Positions 7,817 through 14,034 of a stretch of 26,666 nt of DNA are shown here, piece after piece (position 1 is the first letter of the stretch; every line of letters begins with the position of its first letter). Below the pieces are notes generated by a model. It was not told the DNA's origin. It did no database searches and saw only the letters and a list, made by a program, of their open reading frames with translations. This stretch comes from CAZIVO01 sp964542765 (GTDB taxonomy: Bacteria > Planctomycetota > UBA1135 > UBA2386): NCBI GenBank assembly GCA_964542765.1, contig CAZIVO010000039.1, positions 1 to 26,666 of the forward strand, written 5' to 3'. The translations under genes and the position numbers were made by a program.

Positions 7817-8304
7817 AGCAATTCCACGTAGGCCAATACCAGCATGACCACCCCGGTGTAGGCACCAGCCGCCACATCGTCCAGCATGATCCCCGCCGCT
7901 CCGGGAAGGCGCTCGAGTTGCCGGGCGGGGGCCAACTTGGTGATATCGAAGAAGCGGAACAGGAAAAAACACCAGATGTAGGCCGACGGACTCGGCACTC
8001 CGCATGCCAGAACGAATACGGCCAAGCCCAGCAGATAGCCGACCACTTCATCCAGCACGAAGGGGCCCGGGTCCTTTTTCTTGAAGACACGCTCGGTGAA
8101 CTCGGTCATCGCACAACCGACTCCGAGCAGAGCCAGAGAACACGTCAGCAGGCCAAGGCCAAGCCAGGACCCGGGTAACACCGCATGCAAGACCACGCCG
8201 ATGACGACGCCGCCCAAACTGCCGAAGGTCCCTGACGCGACGGGTGCGAGCCCCAGCCCGCCGCTCGTCACGAGCAGAAACCGGATCCTGTCAGCGAACA
8301 TCAT
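7813..8304 (-). CDS. pgpA: Phosphatidylglycerophosphatase A (PgpA-like)
   Basis: A 163-residue integral membrane phosphatase that removes phosphate from phosphatidylglycerophosphate, the step after PgsA. Family motifs are GLAPVASGTFGSLGG (about 18-32), LDEVVG with D85-E86, the FRFFDITKLAP loop (D120), and GIMLDDVAAG with D142-D143 near the C-terminus. Four to five hydrophobic helices are evident. The start at 8304 overlaps the pgsA stop (ATGATGA); a second ATG follows at 8301. The pgsA-pgpA adjacency supports the assignment to acidic phospholipid synthesis. Confidence 0.93.
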   Translation of the reverse strand: MMFADRIRFLLVTSGGLGLAPVASGTFGSLGGVVIGVVLHAVLPGSWLGLGLLTCSLALLGVGCAMTEFTERVFKKKDPGPFVLDEVVGYLLGLAVFVLACGVPSPSAYIWCFFLFRFFDITKLAPARQLERLPGAAGIMLDDVAAGAYTGVVMLVLAYVELL

Positions 8305-8900
8305 ACGCCTTGCCCGAACAGGATCTTGCGAGCCTTCCAGACATAGCCGATCCCCGACCAGAGTGTCAGAACAAGCGTCACCCACTTCGCCACGATGGTG
8401 AAGTGGTAGTAGAAGGCCGCCCACGAATCTTGCTCCTTGCTGGCCACGCACGCCATCAATCCCACAGCCAGTCCGCACTGCGCCACCATCTTGTATTTGC
8501 CCAGTCGATCAGCCCCAAAGGACATCCCCGAAGACTCGGCCAGACCACGGATCGTCGTGACCAGGAACTCTCTGGCCATGATGACCACGACAAACCAAGC
8601 AGGCATGATCTCTGCTGCCTCAGGAAACTGCAGCATGAGAATCAGGGACCCACATACCAGAATCTTGTCGGCAAAGGGGTCCGCAACCCGGCCAAAGCGA
8701 GTGACCTGATCCCACCGTCGCGCGAGGTACCCATCAATGAAATCGGTACAACCGGCAAAGACGAACAGCCAGAAGGCTACCCAGACAACAAGCGCAGAAT
8801 CCTGCACTGTCTCGGGCTCGGGAGGAGCCGAGATCAGGCATGCAAAACACGCGACCGTCACGGCGAGTCGCGAAAGCGTGATCAGATTGGGGACATTCAC
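8301..8900 (-). CDS. pgsA: CDP-diacylglycerol-glycerol-3-phosphate 3-phosphatidyltransferase
   Basis: A 199-residue CDP-alcohol phosphatidyltransferase that makes phosphatidylglycerophosphate from CDP-diacylglycerol and glycerol-3-phosphate in the inner membrane. The diagnostic motif is complete: D53, D56-G57, A60-R61, G70, D74 and D78 at exact family spacing. The start MNVPNLITLSRL is the standard PgsA N-terminus. Several TM helices surround the motif. It begins 2 nt after the rimO stop and overlaps pgpA by 4 nt. The pairing with pgpA favours PgsA over other CDP-alcohol transferases such as phosphatidylserine synthase. Confidence 0.94.
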   Translation of the reverse strand: MNVPNLITLSRLAVTVACFACLISAPPEPETVQDSALVVWVAFWLFVFAGCTDFIDGYLARRWDQVTRFGRVADPFADKILVCGSLILMLQFPEAAEIMPAWFVVVIMAREFLVTTIRGLAESSGMSFGADRLGKYKMVAQCGLAVGLMACVASKEQDSWAAFYYHFTIVAKWVTLVLTLWSGIGYVWKARKILFGQGV

Positions 8901-8902
8901 CG

Positions 8903-10249
8903 TCAGGCTTCGATCTCAGCGAGGAGATCATAGTCCTCCACACCGCAGATCCGCGCCAGAATCAAATCGCCAGAATGCAGACCCTGCGCATCGAACCTCA
9001 CCTGACAATCGATCTCGGGTGCATCGGCCTTGGTTCGACCGACCCACCCCTCACCCTCAGGATCCCGGCCATCGATGAGAACATCGAGCGTCTGACCGAC
9101 GAGTGCGCTGTGATTCTCATCGAGAATGGTCTTCTGCAGTCCCATGATCTCGGCGCGCCGAGCCTGCGCGACCTCGGCATCGACCTGATCGGAAAGGTCG
9201 TGAGCGGGCGTGTCTTCCTCCCGCGAATAGGTGAAAACGCCCAGGCGTTCGAAGCGAATTTCCTCGATGAAGGCCCTCATCTCCTGAAAGTCCTCTTCGG
9301 TCTCGCCGGGAAATCCCACGATCATGGTGCTTCGCAGCGCGATCCCAGGGACTTCGTCGCGCAGGCGCGTGAGGCAGTCACGCATCTGATCGGGCGAAAC
9401 CCCGCGCTTCATGGCCCGCAGCATCCGCGCGCTCACGTGCTGGATCGGAATATCGAGATAGGGCAAGAGATTCGGGTGCTCGCGCAGCACCCTGGTCAGT
9501 TCGGGGCGCACCGTATGCGGATAGGCATACATCAAGCGAACCCACTCGATCCCGTCGAGATCCGCGAGTTCCTCCAGCAGGACATGGATCTTGCGCTCAC
9601 GATCGATATCAAGTCCGTATGCGGTGCTGTCCTCGGCGATGACAACCAGTTCCTTGATCCCCTGAGCCGCCAGAGACCGTGCCTCCTCGACCAGAACATC
9701 GATCGGCTTGCTGCGATGCCGCCCACGCATCTTCGGGATCGCACAAAAGGTGCAGGTATGGTCGCAACCCTCGGAGATCCGCAAATAGGCATAGCTTTTT
9801 GGCGTCAATACCAACCGGCCAACGTCGTTGCTTGGGCCACGAGGCTCCCCACCATCGACGGTTGCCAGAAAGCGCCGGTCTTCGCCCTCGACGAGGCGGC
9901 GAATCAGGGAAGGCACTGAAGAGTAGTCCGACAGACCCAGAACGGCATCCAACTCGGGAATCTCCGCGGCGAGTTCTTCGGCATAACGCTCGGACAAGCA
10001 GCCAACGGCCAAAACTCCCTTGATGTCACCCGATTCCTTCAGGCGACACACGGACAAGAGAGTGTCGATCGACTCCTGCTTGGCGTCATCGATGAAACCG
10101 CAGGTATTGACGACGACGACATCGGCATCCTGCGGTTCCCGAGCAATCTCCAGACCATCACCCGCCGCGTGGCCAAGGAGAACCTCGGAATCCACGAGAT
10201 TGCGGGCACAGCCGAGGCTGATCATCGAAACACGGATAGCAGGACTCAT
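8903..10249 (-). CDS. rimO: Ribosomal protein uS12 methylthiotransferase RimO
   Basis: A 448-residue radical-SAM methylthiotransferase that adds a methylthio group to an Asp of ribosomal protein uS12. The N-terminal UPF0004 domain starts SLGCARNLVDSE with cluster cysteines C14, C50 and C84. The radical-SAM Cx3Cx2C motif is C162, C166 and C169 (GCDHTCTFCAIP). A C-terminal TRAM domain covers about 385-448. The LGCARNLVDSE signature separates RimO from MiaB. The ATG at 10249 fits family starts, but no Shine-Dalgarno lies directly before it: the GAGGAGG lies about 40 nt upstream, across a strong stem-loop. It follows rplI by 60 bp, in keeping with ribosome-related context. Confidence 0.96.
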   Translation of the reverse strand: MSPAIRVSMISLGCARNLVDSEVLLGHAAGDGLEIAREPQDADVVVVNTCGFIDDAKQESIDTLLSVCRLKESGDIKGVLAVGCLSERYAEELAAEIPELDAVLGLSDYSSVPSLIRRLVEGEDRRFLATVDGGEPRGPSNDVGRLVLTPKSYAYLRISEGCDHTCTFCAIPKMRGRHRSKPIDVLVEEARSLAAQGIKELVVIAEDSTAYGLDIDRERKIHVLLEELADLDGIEWVRLMYAYPHTVRPELTRVLREHPNLLPYLDIPIQHVSARMLRAMKRGVSPDQMRDCLTRLRDEVPGIALRSTMIVGFPGETEEDFQEMRAFIEEIRFERLGVFTYSREEDTPAHDLSDQVDAEVAQARRAEIMGLQKTILDENHSALVGQTLDVLIDGRDPEGEGWVGRTKADAPEIDCQVRFDAQGLHSGDLILARICGVEDYDLLAEIEA

Positions 10250-10250
10250 A

Positions 10251-10300
10251 GCTCGGGCACGCTGAGCCCGGGATCTTGAGATCCCGAGCACCTCCTCAGC
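10251..10300 (-). promoter_or_regulatory. Structured rimO leader with distant Shine-Dalgarno
   Basis: Reading the minus strand from 10300, GCTGAGGAGG contains the only good Shine-Dalgarno before rimO. Then come GCTCGGG (10289-10283), a hairpin AGATCCCG/CGGGATCT in plus-strand terms (10269-10286), CTCAGC (10266-10261) and CCCGAGC (10257-10251), and the ATG follows one base later. GCTCGGG can pair with CCCGAGC, which would bring the Shine-Dalgarno next to the start codon. Alternatively GCTGAG can pair with CTCAGC and bury part of it. The complementarity is visible; a regulatory switch is inferred. Confidence 0.45.
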
Positions 10301-10309
10301 GGCCAACTT

Positions 10310-10762
10310 CTACTCGGGTTTGGATTGAACCACCCATACCTTGACCTTGGCATTCAGGTCCTGATGCAAATGGATCCCGACCTCGAACACTCCGATCTCC
10401 TTGATGGGATTCTCCAGCCGGACCTGTCGCTCCTCGATCGAAATACCCTTCTCGGCCAGGGCAGCAACAATCTGCGCCGCGGCCACGGAACCGAACAGAT
10501 GGCCTTGATCGTTCGCTCGTTCCTCGATCGTGATCGACACACCTTCGATCTGAGTGGCTAACCCCTTGAGACCTTCCGTGCGCGTGGCTTCCTCGGCCAG
10601 TGCCCGCGCACGCTCCTTCTCGATCTGCTGGAGGTTCTCCTTGGTGACGGAAACACCGTAACCCATCGGAAGTAAGTGGTTCCGGGCATAGCCCTCGCGC
10701 ACGGTGATCACATCACCGATACGACCCAAACTCTCGATATTTCGCTTGAGCAGAATCTCCAT
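10310..10762 (-). CDS. rplI: 50S ribosomal protein bL9
   Basis: A 150-residue bL9, the two-domain large-subunit protein at the base of the L1 stalk. The N-terminal domain MEILLKRNIESLGRIGDVITV with GYARNHLLPMGYG is canonical. A long connecting helix (about 42-75) and the C-terminal domain with LFGSV and the final IHLHQDLNAKVKVWVV follow. Length is normal. It starts 3 nt after the rpsR stop, with the G-run at the end of rpsR acting as a possible ribosome site. The order rpsF-rpsR-rplI is the classic bacterial arrangement. Confidence 0.97.
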   Translation of the reverse strand: MEILLKRNIESLGRIGDVITVREGYARNHLLPMGYGVSVTKENLQQIEKERARALAEEATRTEGLKGLATQIEGVSITIEERANDQGHLFGSVAAAQIVAALAEKGISIEERQVRLENPIKEIGVFEVGIHLHQDLNAKVKVWVVQSKPE

Positions 10763-10765
10763 GGC

Positions 10766-11026
10766 TCAGTCCCCCCCCCCGATGTAAGGCAAAAGAGCCA
10801 TGAACCGCGCACGCTTGACTTCTTGAGCAAGCTTGCGCTGATTCTGCCCGGAGAAGGCCGTCCGCTTGCGCGACACGATCTTGCCAACCGGCGTGATCAA
10901 GGTGGAGAGGTAGTTGATGTTCTTGTAGTCGAGAGGTTCTTCGGGATACACGAGGCGCTTCGGGCGACCGAAACGCGCAAACTTGCCACGCCGGCGTGGG
11001 CCCTTGTCATCAGATTGTTCGTTCAT
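10766..11026 (-). CDS. rpsR: 30S ribosomal protein bS18
   Basis: An 86-residue bS18, which binds the central domain of 16S rRNA together with bS6. Conserved features are the basic N-terminus, DYKNINYLSTLITPVGKIVSRK (about 34-55) and the QRKLAQEVKRARFMALLPY block (about 63-81). The ATG at 11026 overlaps the rpsF stop (ATGA), so the bS6-bS18 partners are translationally coupled. The last codons run through ten G residues (encoding GGG before the final Asp), an unusual homopolymer for a ribosomal gene. No Cys4 zinc motif is present. Confidence 0.97.
   Translation of the reverse strand: MNEQSDDKGPRRRGKFARFGRPKRLVYPEEPLDYKNINYLSTLITPVGKIVSRKRTAFSGQNQRKLAQEVKRARFMALLPYIGGGD
10771..10780 (-). repeat. 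G10 homopolymer at the 3' end of rpsR
   Basis: Ten C residues on the plus strand (ten G in the mRNA) encode the three glycines and part of the Asp codon before the rpsR stop. They end 9 nt before the rplI start codon. Slippage of one base would change the bS18 terminus and could affect coupling to rplI. It could also be a site of sequencing error. Confidence 0.7.
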
Positions 11027-11631
11027 TGATCTTCTCCCTTGGCGTCCTCACCGGACTCTTCTCCTGTAGCACCAGCATCCTCGGATGCAACCACCGCCGG
11101 CTCGCCTTCATCGGCGGCCTTGGCATCACCTTCTGCGGTGTCACCTTCTGCGGCGTCACCTTCCGCGGCGTCACCTTCCGTGGCGTCACCTTCCGCGGCG
11201 TCACCTTCCGTGGCGTCACCTTCTGCGGCGTCACCTTCCTCGGCGTCACCCTCTGCGACCTCCTCGGCGACCACTTCTTCGACTCCGTCCGCCAGGGCTT
11301 CGGTGTCGAATTCAGCTTCGGGGTCATGGGCGTCAGCCGGAACCTCTTCGCACGCCAAGACCATCTGTCGCAGCACCGACTCGCTGAAATCGAGATCTCG
11401 ACGGATCGCCGCCAGATTCTGGGGATCGGAAGAGAAATACATCAGCAAGTAGGTTCCACGCCTACGGTGCTTGATCGGATAAGCGAGCCGTCGCTCACCC
11501 CACAGGCGCGCACTCAGCACTTCAGCACCATGCTTTGTGAAGCAGGTCGCCACCGCGTCCTTGAGCTGCTGCCAGCCTTTCTTCACCTCCCGGTTATCCA
11601 GAAGGACCATACATTCATAAGTTTTCGTCAC
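11023..11631 (-). CDS. rpsF: 30S ribosomal protein bS6 with long acidic repeat tail
   Basis: The first ~100 residues are bS6: TKTYECMVLLDNREVKKGW, WGERRLAYPIKHRRRGTYLLMYF and the conserved C-terminal strand ending near VLRQMVLACE. bS6 pairs with bS18 on the 30S platform. Usual bS6 length is about 95-140 residues; here it is 202 because of an extra tail (about 105-202) made of EGDAA/EGDAT pentapeptides rich in Glu and Asp. In E. coli bS6 receives C-terminal glutamates from RimK, so an acidic tail is in keeping with the protein, but this one is encoded and much longer. The start is GTG at 11631, overlapping the pth stop (GTGA). Confidence 0.96.
   Translation of the reverse strand: MTKTYECMVLLDNREVKKGWQQLKDAVATCFTKHGAEVLSARLWGERRLAYPIKHRRRGTYLLMYFSSDPQNLAAIRRDLDFSESVLRQMVLACEEVPADAHDPEAEFDTEALADGVEEVVAEEVAEGDAEEGDAAEGDATEGDAAEGDATEGDAAEGDAAEGDTAEGDAKAADEGEPAVVASEDAGATGEESGEDAKGEDQ
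11126..11260 (-). repeat. 15-bp tandem repeat encoding bS6 tail
   Basis: Eight near-identical 15-bp units (plus-strand form TCACCTTCYGYGGCG) begin at 11126, 11141, 11156, 11171, 11186, 11201, 11216 and 11231, with a ninth degenerate unit at 11246. Each unit encodes one pentapeptide of the EGDAA type. Differences between units are mostly single bases, which points to recent expansion. Copy number probably varies between strains. Confidence 0.9.
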
Positions 11632-12248
11632 GGATCAGGGCTCCTCGAACTGTTGTAGCAGTTCATCAGGCTTTCGACGGAGCCACCACCGAGCCATTCA
11701 CAAATAGCATCGGCAGCTGACTCCAGGACAGGCGCCAGAACCTCCCTTTCCTCCGGGGAAAACCTTGAGAGCACCCAGTCCTCTGCAGGAACATCGGGCT
11801 CTCCGATACCGAGACGGAGACGGGGATATGCAGCGTCAGCGAGGGCATGTCCGATTGAGACCAGCCCGTTGTGACCGCCCGCACTCCCCGCCGGCCGGAC
11901 TCTTATCCGGCCCAGCGGTAGGTTCAGGTCATCTAGAACAACAAAGAGCGCATCGGCAGGTAGATCAGCCATCAAAGGCCCGGCCACCTGGCCCGACAAG
12001 TTTACATAGGTCCAGGGCTTCACCAGCAGGAACGGCTCGCCATGCCCGCTGAGCCCCGGAGCAACTCGAGCCTTCACCTTGCCGCTGAAGCGGCGCGCAC
12101 CATCAGGCGAACGCCGCTCAAGCCGCGAAAACGAGAGCCCGAGCCTTTCTGCCACAACGTCCAGGACCATGAAGCCGATATTGTGCCGGGTGTCGGCATA
12201 CTCGATTCCGGGGTTACCGATCCCGAGAACAACCCGCTTCCAATCCAT
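11628..12248 (-). CDS. pth: Peptidyl-tRNA hydrolase
   Basis: A 206-residue Pth, which frees tRNA from prematurely released peptidyl-tRNAs in the cytoplasm. Catalytic and binding residues are present: N12 in GIGNPG, the base H22 in TRHNIGF, the KPWTYVNLSG loop (about 77-86), D106 in VLDDLNLPLG, and N127 in GGHNGL. The C-terminus ends with the expected helix. The start at 12248 is supported by GAAGG 5 nt upstream. Reading further upstream only translates intergenic and rplY repeat DNA in the wrong frame. The stop overlaps the rpsF GTG. pth next to rplY and prs is a widely conserved arrangement. Confidence 0.97.
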   Translation of the reverse strand: MDWKRVVLGIGNPGIEYADTRHNIGFMVLDVVAERLGLSFSRLERRSPDGARRFSGKVKARVAPGLSGHGEPFLLVKPWTYVNLSGQVAGPLMADLPADALFVVLDDLNLPLGRIRVRPAGSAGGHNGLVSIGHALADAAYPRLRLGIGEPDVPAEDWVLSRFSPEEREVLAPVLESAADAICEWLGGGSVESLMNCYNSSRSPDP

Positions 12249-12280
12249 GGGCGCCTTCAGGCAGCCATAAAGGGCCGGGC

Positions 12281-12309
12281 AAGATAGCGAAACGAGGACC
12301 CCGGGCCAA
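12281..12309 (-). promoter_or_regulatory. Putative promoter before pth
   Basis: On the minus strand TTGGCC (12309-12304), a 17-nt spacer and TATCTT (12286-12281) lie just after the rplY terminator and about 33 nt before the pth start. The spacing is ideal and the match moderate. It would let pth and the ribosomal genes be transcribed independently of glmU-prs-rplY. Confidence 0.4.
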
Positions 12310-12318
12310 GCGGCCTGC

Positions 12319-12347
12319 AAAAATACTGGATCGGGAACCCGATCCAG
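12319..12347 (-). terminator. Rho-independent terminator after rplY
   Basis: CTGGATCGGG/CCCGATCCAG is a perfect 10-bp inverted repeat with a 2-nt core (12326-12347). On the minus strand it is followed by TATTTTT (12325-12319). It sits 22 nt past the rplY stop. The T-run is short, so it could be a partial terminator or attenuator rather than a full stop. Confidence 0.7.
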
Positions 12348-12369
12348 CCGTCCTCGCCACACCAGGCGG

Positions 12370-13038
12370 TCAGGAGCCCCCCTCCTCAGGACCGGACCCT
12401 TCACCGCCTTCGCCAGCCTCGCCAGCCTCGCCAGCCTCGCCAGCCTCGCCGGCCTCGCCGGCCTCATCGACCTCATCGACCTCCTCGACCACCTTGGCCG
12501 GGATGACCATGTGACAGACTATCGCTTCTTCGGGCAAGTCAGCCTCGACGCCTTCGGGCAACTCAAGCTCGCTGACCATGATACTGTCGCCAATCTCCAT
12601 GTGAGTGATCGACACCGGGATGCTCTTGGGGATCGACGCTGGCAAGCTGCTGATCGGAAGCTCCTGGAGGTCGCGGATCAGTACGCCACCCTTGCTCGCG
12701 CCAACCGGGTGGCCGATGTAATCGAGCGCGACTTTCAAGTGAATCATCTCATCCATGTCGATCCGCCTGAAGTCCACGTGCACTGGCCGATCGGTCAGGC
12801 AGTCATACTGGATATCCTGCAAGTAGATTGATCGCTCCTGACCACCCAGCTTCAGCACGAACACCCGGTTCTGCTGACGCAGATGCCTCTGGAGTTCCCT
12901 CTCCTTGACGGCCAACTTCAAAGGTTCCTTGCCAGCCCCATAAAGGATCGCCGGAACCAGGCCATCCTCTCGAAGCCTGCGGACCTGCTTGGTGCCAGTT
13001 GCGTCCCGACTCTCTACATCAATCTTGGTCAATTCCAT
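12370..13038 (-). CDS. rplY: 50S ribosomal protein bL25 (CTC/TL5 type) with acidic GEA tail
   Basis: A 222-residue long-form bL25 that binds 5S rRNA. The N-terminal RNA-binding domain spans about 1-95 (KIDVESRDATGTKQVRRLR, GLVPAILYG, DIQYDCLTDRPVHVDF). The TL5/CTC C-terminal beta domain follows at about 98-183 (LKVALDYIGHPVGASKGGVL). Residues 184-222 are an acidic low-complexity tail of GEA and DEV triplets. Long-form bL25 proteins often end in an acidic stretch; here it is a clean tandem repeat. AAGG lies 9 nt before the ATG at 13038. It begins 42 bp after prs and is followed by a terminator. Confidence 0.96.
   Translation of the reverse strand: MELTKIDVESRDATGTKQVRRLREDGLVPAILYGAGKEPLKLAVKERELQRHLRQQNRVFVLKLGGQERSIYLQDIQYDCLTDRPVHVDFRRIDMDEMIHLKVALDYIGHPVGASKGGVLIRDLQELPISSLPASIPKSIPVSITHMEIGDSIMVSELELPEGVEADLPEEAIVCHMVIPAKVVEEVDEVDEAGEAGEAGEAGEAGEAGEGGEGSGPEEGGS
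12412..12483 (-). repeat. 9-bp tandem repeat encoding bL25 tail
   Basis: Eight 9-bp units (plus-strand form GCCAGCCTC, then GCCGGCCTC and ATCGACCTC) run without a break from 12412 to 12483. They encode repeated Glu-Ala-Gly, then Glu-Val-Asp triplets. Four consecutive units are identical. This is a short in-frame minisatellite. Confidence 0.9.
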
Positions 13039-13080
13039 TTCAGTTCGCCTTGATGAATACCCTAGCTATCGATCTCAATC

Positions 13081-14034
13081 CTAAGAATCTCCTGCCGCAT
13101 CAAACAGGACGCTGACACTCTCACTCCGATGGATACGGTCGATCGCTCGCGCGATCAGAGGTGCAACCGATGCCACCGCAAGCTTCTCAATGCCTCGATC
13201 CTCCACCGGGATCGTGTCCGACAAGATAATCCTTTCTACAGGGGCCTGGTTCAGTTTCTCCACAGCAGACCCCGCAAGCACTCCATGCGTAGCGGCAATG
13301 AACACCTTGCGGGCGCCCTTCTCAAGCACGATCCGGGCGGCGCTCACGATAGAGCCACCGGTCGCAACCATATCATCCAAAAGGATCACATCGCGACCCC
13401 CTACATCGCCCACCACATGCTCAATCACCGTCTCATCGCCCGAAACACGGCGTTTATCGATGATCGCAATATCCGTGTGGAGTTCCTTGGCATAAGCGCG
13501 TGCGAGACGCACGCCGCCAACATCTGGCGAGACCACCATCGGGTTCTCGACACCCAGACCCGAGATCGTCTCCATCATGACCGGCCTCGCATAAAGGTGA
13601 TCCATGGGGATGTCGAAGAAACCCTGGATCTGAGCCGCATGAAGATCGATGGCGAGCACCCTGTCAGCTCCAGCCTTGGCGATCAGGTTTGCGACGAGCT
13701 TGGCAGTGATCGGCGTCCGACCCTCGTCCTTGCGATCCTTGCGGGCATAGCCAAAGTACGGAATCACCGCCGTGATCCTGTCTGCCGATGCCCGGTGCAA
13801 ACAATCGATGAAGGTGAGCAACTCGAAAAGATTCTCGTGGACCGGAGGACTCGTGGGTTGCACCACGAAGACATCCGCACCCCGCACATCACACTCCACC
13901 TTCAGGTTGAGTTCACCGTCAGGGAACCGGTCTACCGATGCATCGCCAAGGGGGATACCGAGGTGAGCACAGATATCTTGGGCCAACTTGGGGTGAGCAT
14001 TCCCGGTGAATACACGCAAACGATCTCTGGTCAT
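13081..14034 (-). CDS. prs: Ribose-phosphate pyrophosphokinase (PRPP synthetase)
   Basis: A 317-residue class I PRPP synthetase that transfers pyrophosphate from ATP to ribose-5-phosphate, supplying nucleotide, His and Trp synthesis. Family motifs are RFPDGELNLK (about 36-45), the flexible loop YFGYARKDRK (about 93-102), the metal site DLHAAQIQGFFDIP (130-143), and the PRPP-binding DDMVATGGS (220-228). Length is standard. The ATG at 14034 overlaps the glmU stop (ATGA), a common glmU-prs coupling. Identity is firm. Confidence 0.98.
   Translation of the reverse strand: MTRDRLRVFTGNAHPKLAQDICAHLGIPLGDASVDRFPDGELNLKVECDVRGADVFVVQPTSPPVHENLFELLTFIDCLHRASADRITAVIPYFGYARKDRKDEGRTPITAKLVANLIAKAGADRVLAIDLHAAQIQGFFDIPMDHLYARPVMMETISGLGVENPMVVSPDVGGVRLARAYAKELHTDIAIIDKRRVSGDETVIEHVVGDVGGRDVILLDDMVATGGSIVSAARIVLEKGARKVFIAATHGVLAGSAVEKLNQAPVERIILSDTIPVEDRGIEKLAVASVAPLIARAIDRIHRSESVSVLFDAAGDS

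Noticed and set aside
8975..9919. Plus-strand open frame inside rimO
   Set aside because: Antisense shadow; RimO motifs, including all six cluster cysteines, are on the minus strand.
11126..11260. Possible CRISPR array from regular short repeats
   Set aside because: Units are contiguous 15-bp in-frame coding repeats with no spacers; the same holds for the 9-bp array at 12412-12483.
12249..12476. 76-residue N-terminal extension of Pth rich in Ala-Arg-Leu
   Set aside because: It is the bL25 repeat DNA and terminator read in a wrong frame; Pth homologues start at the ATG at 12248.
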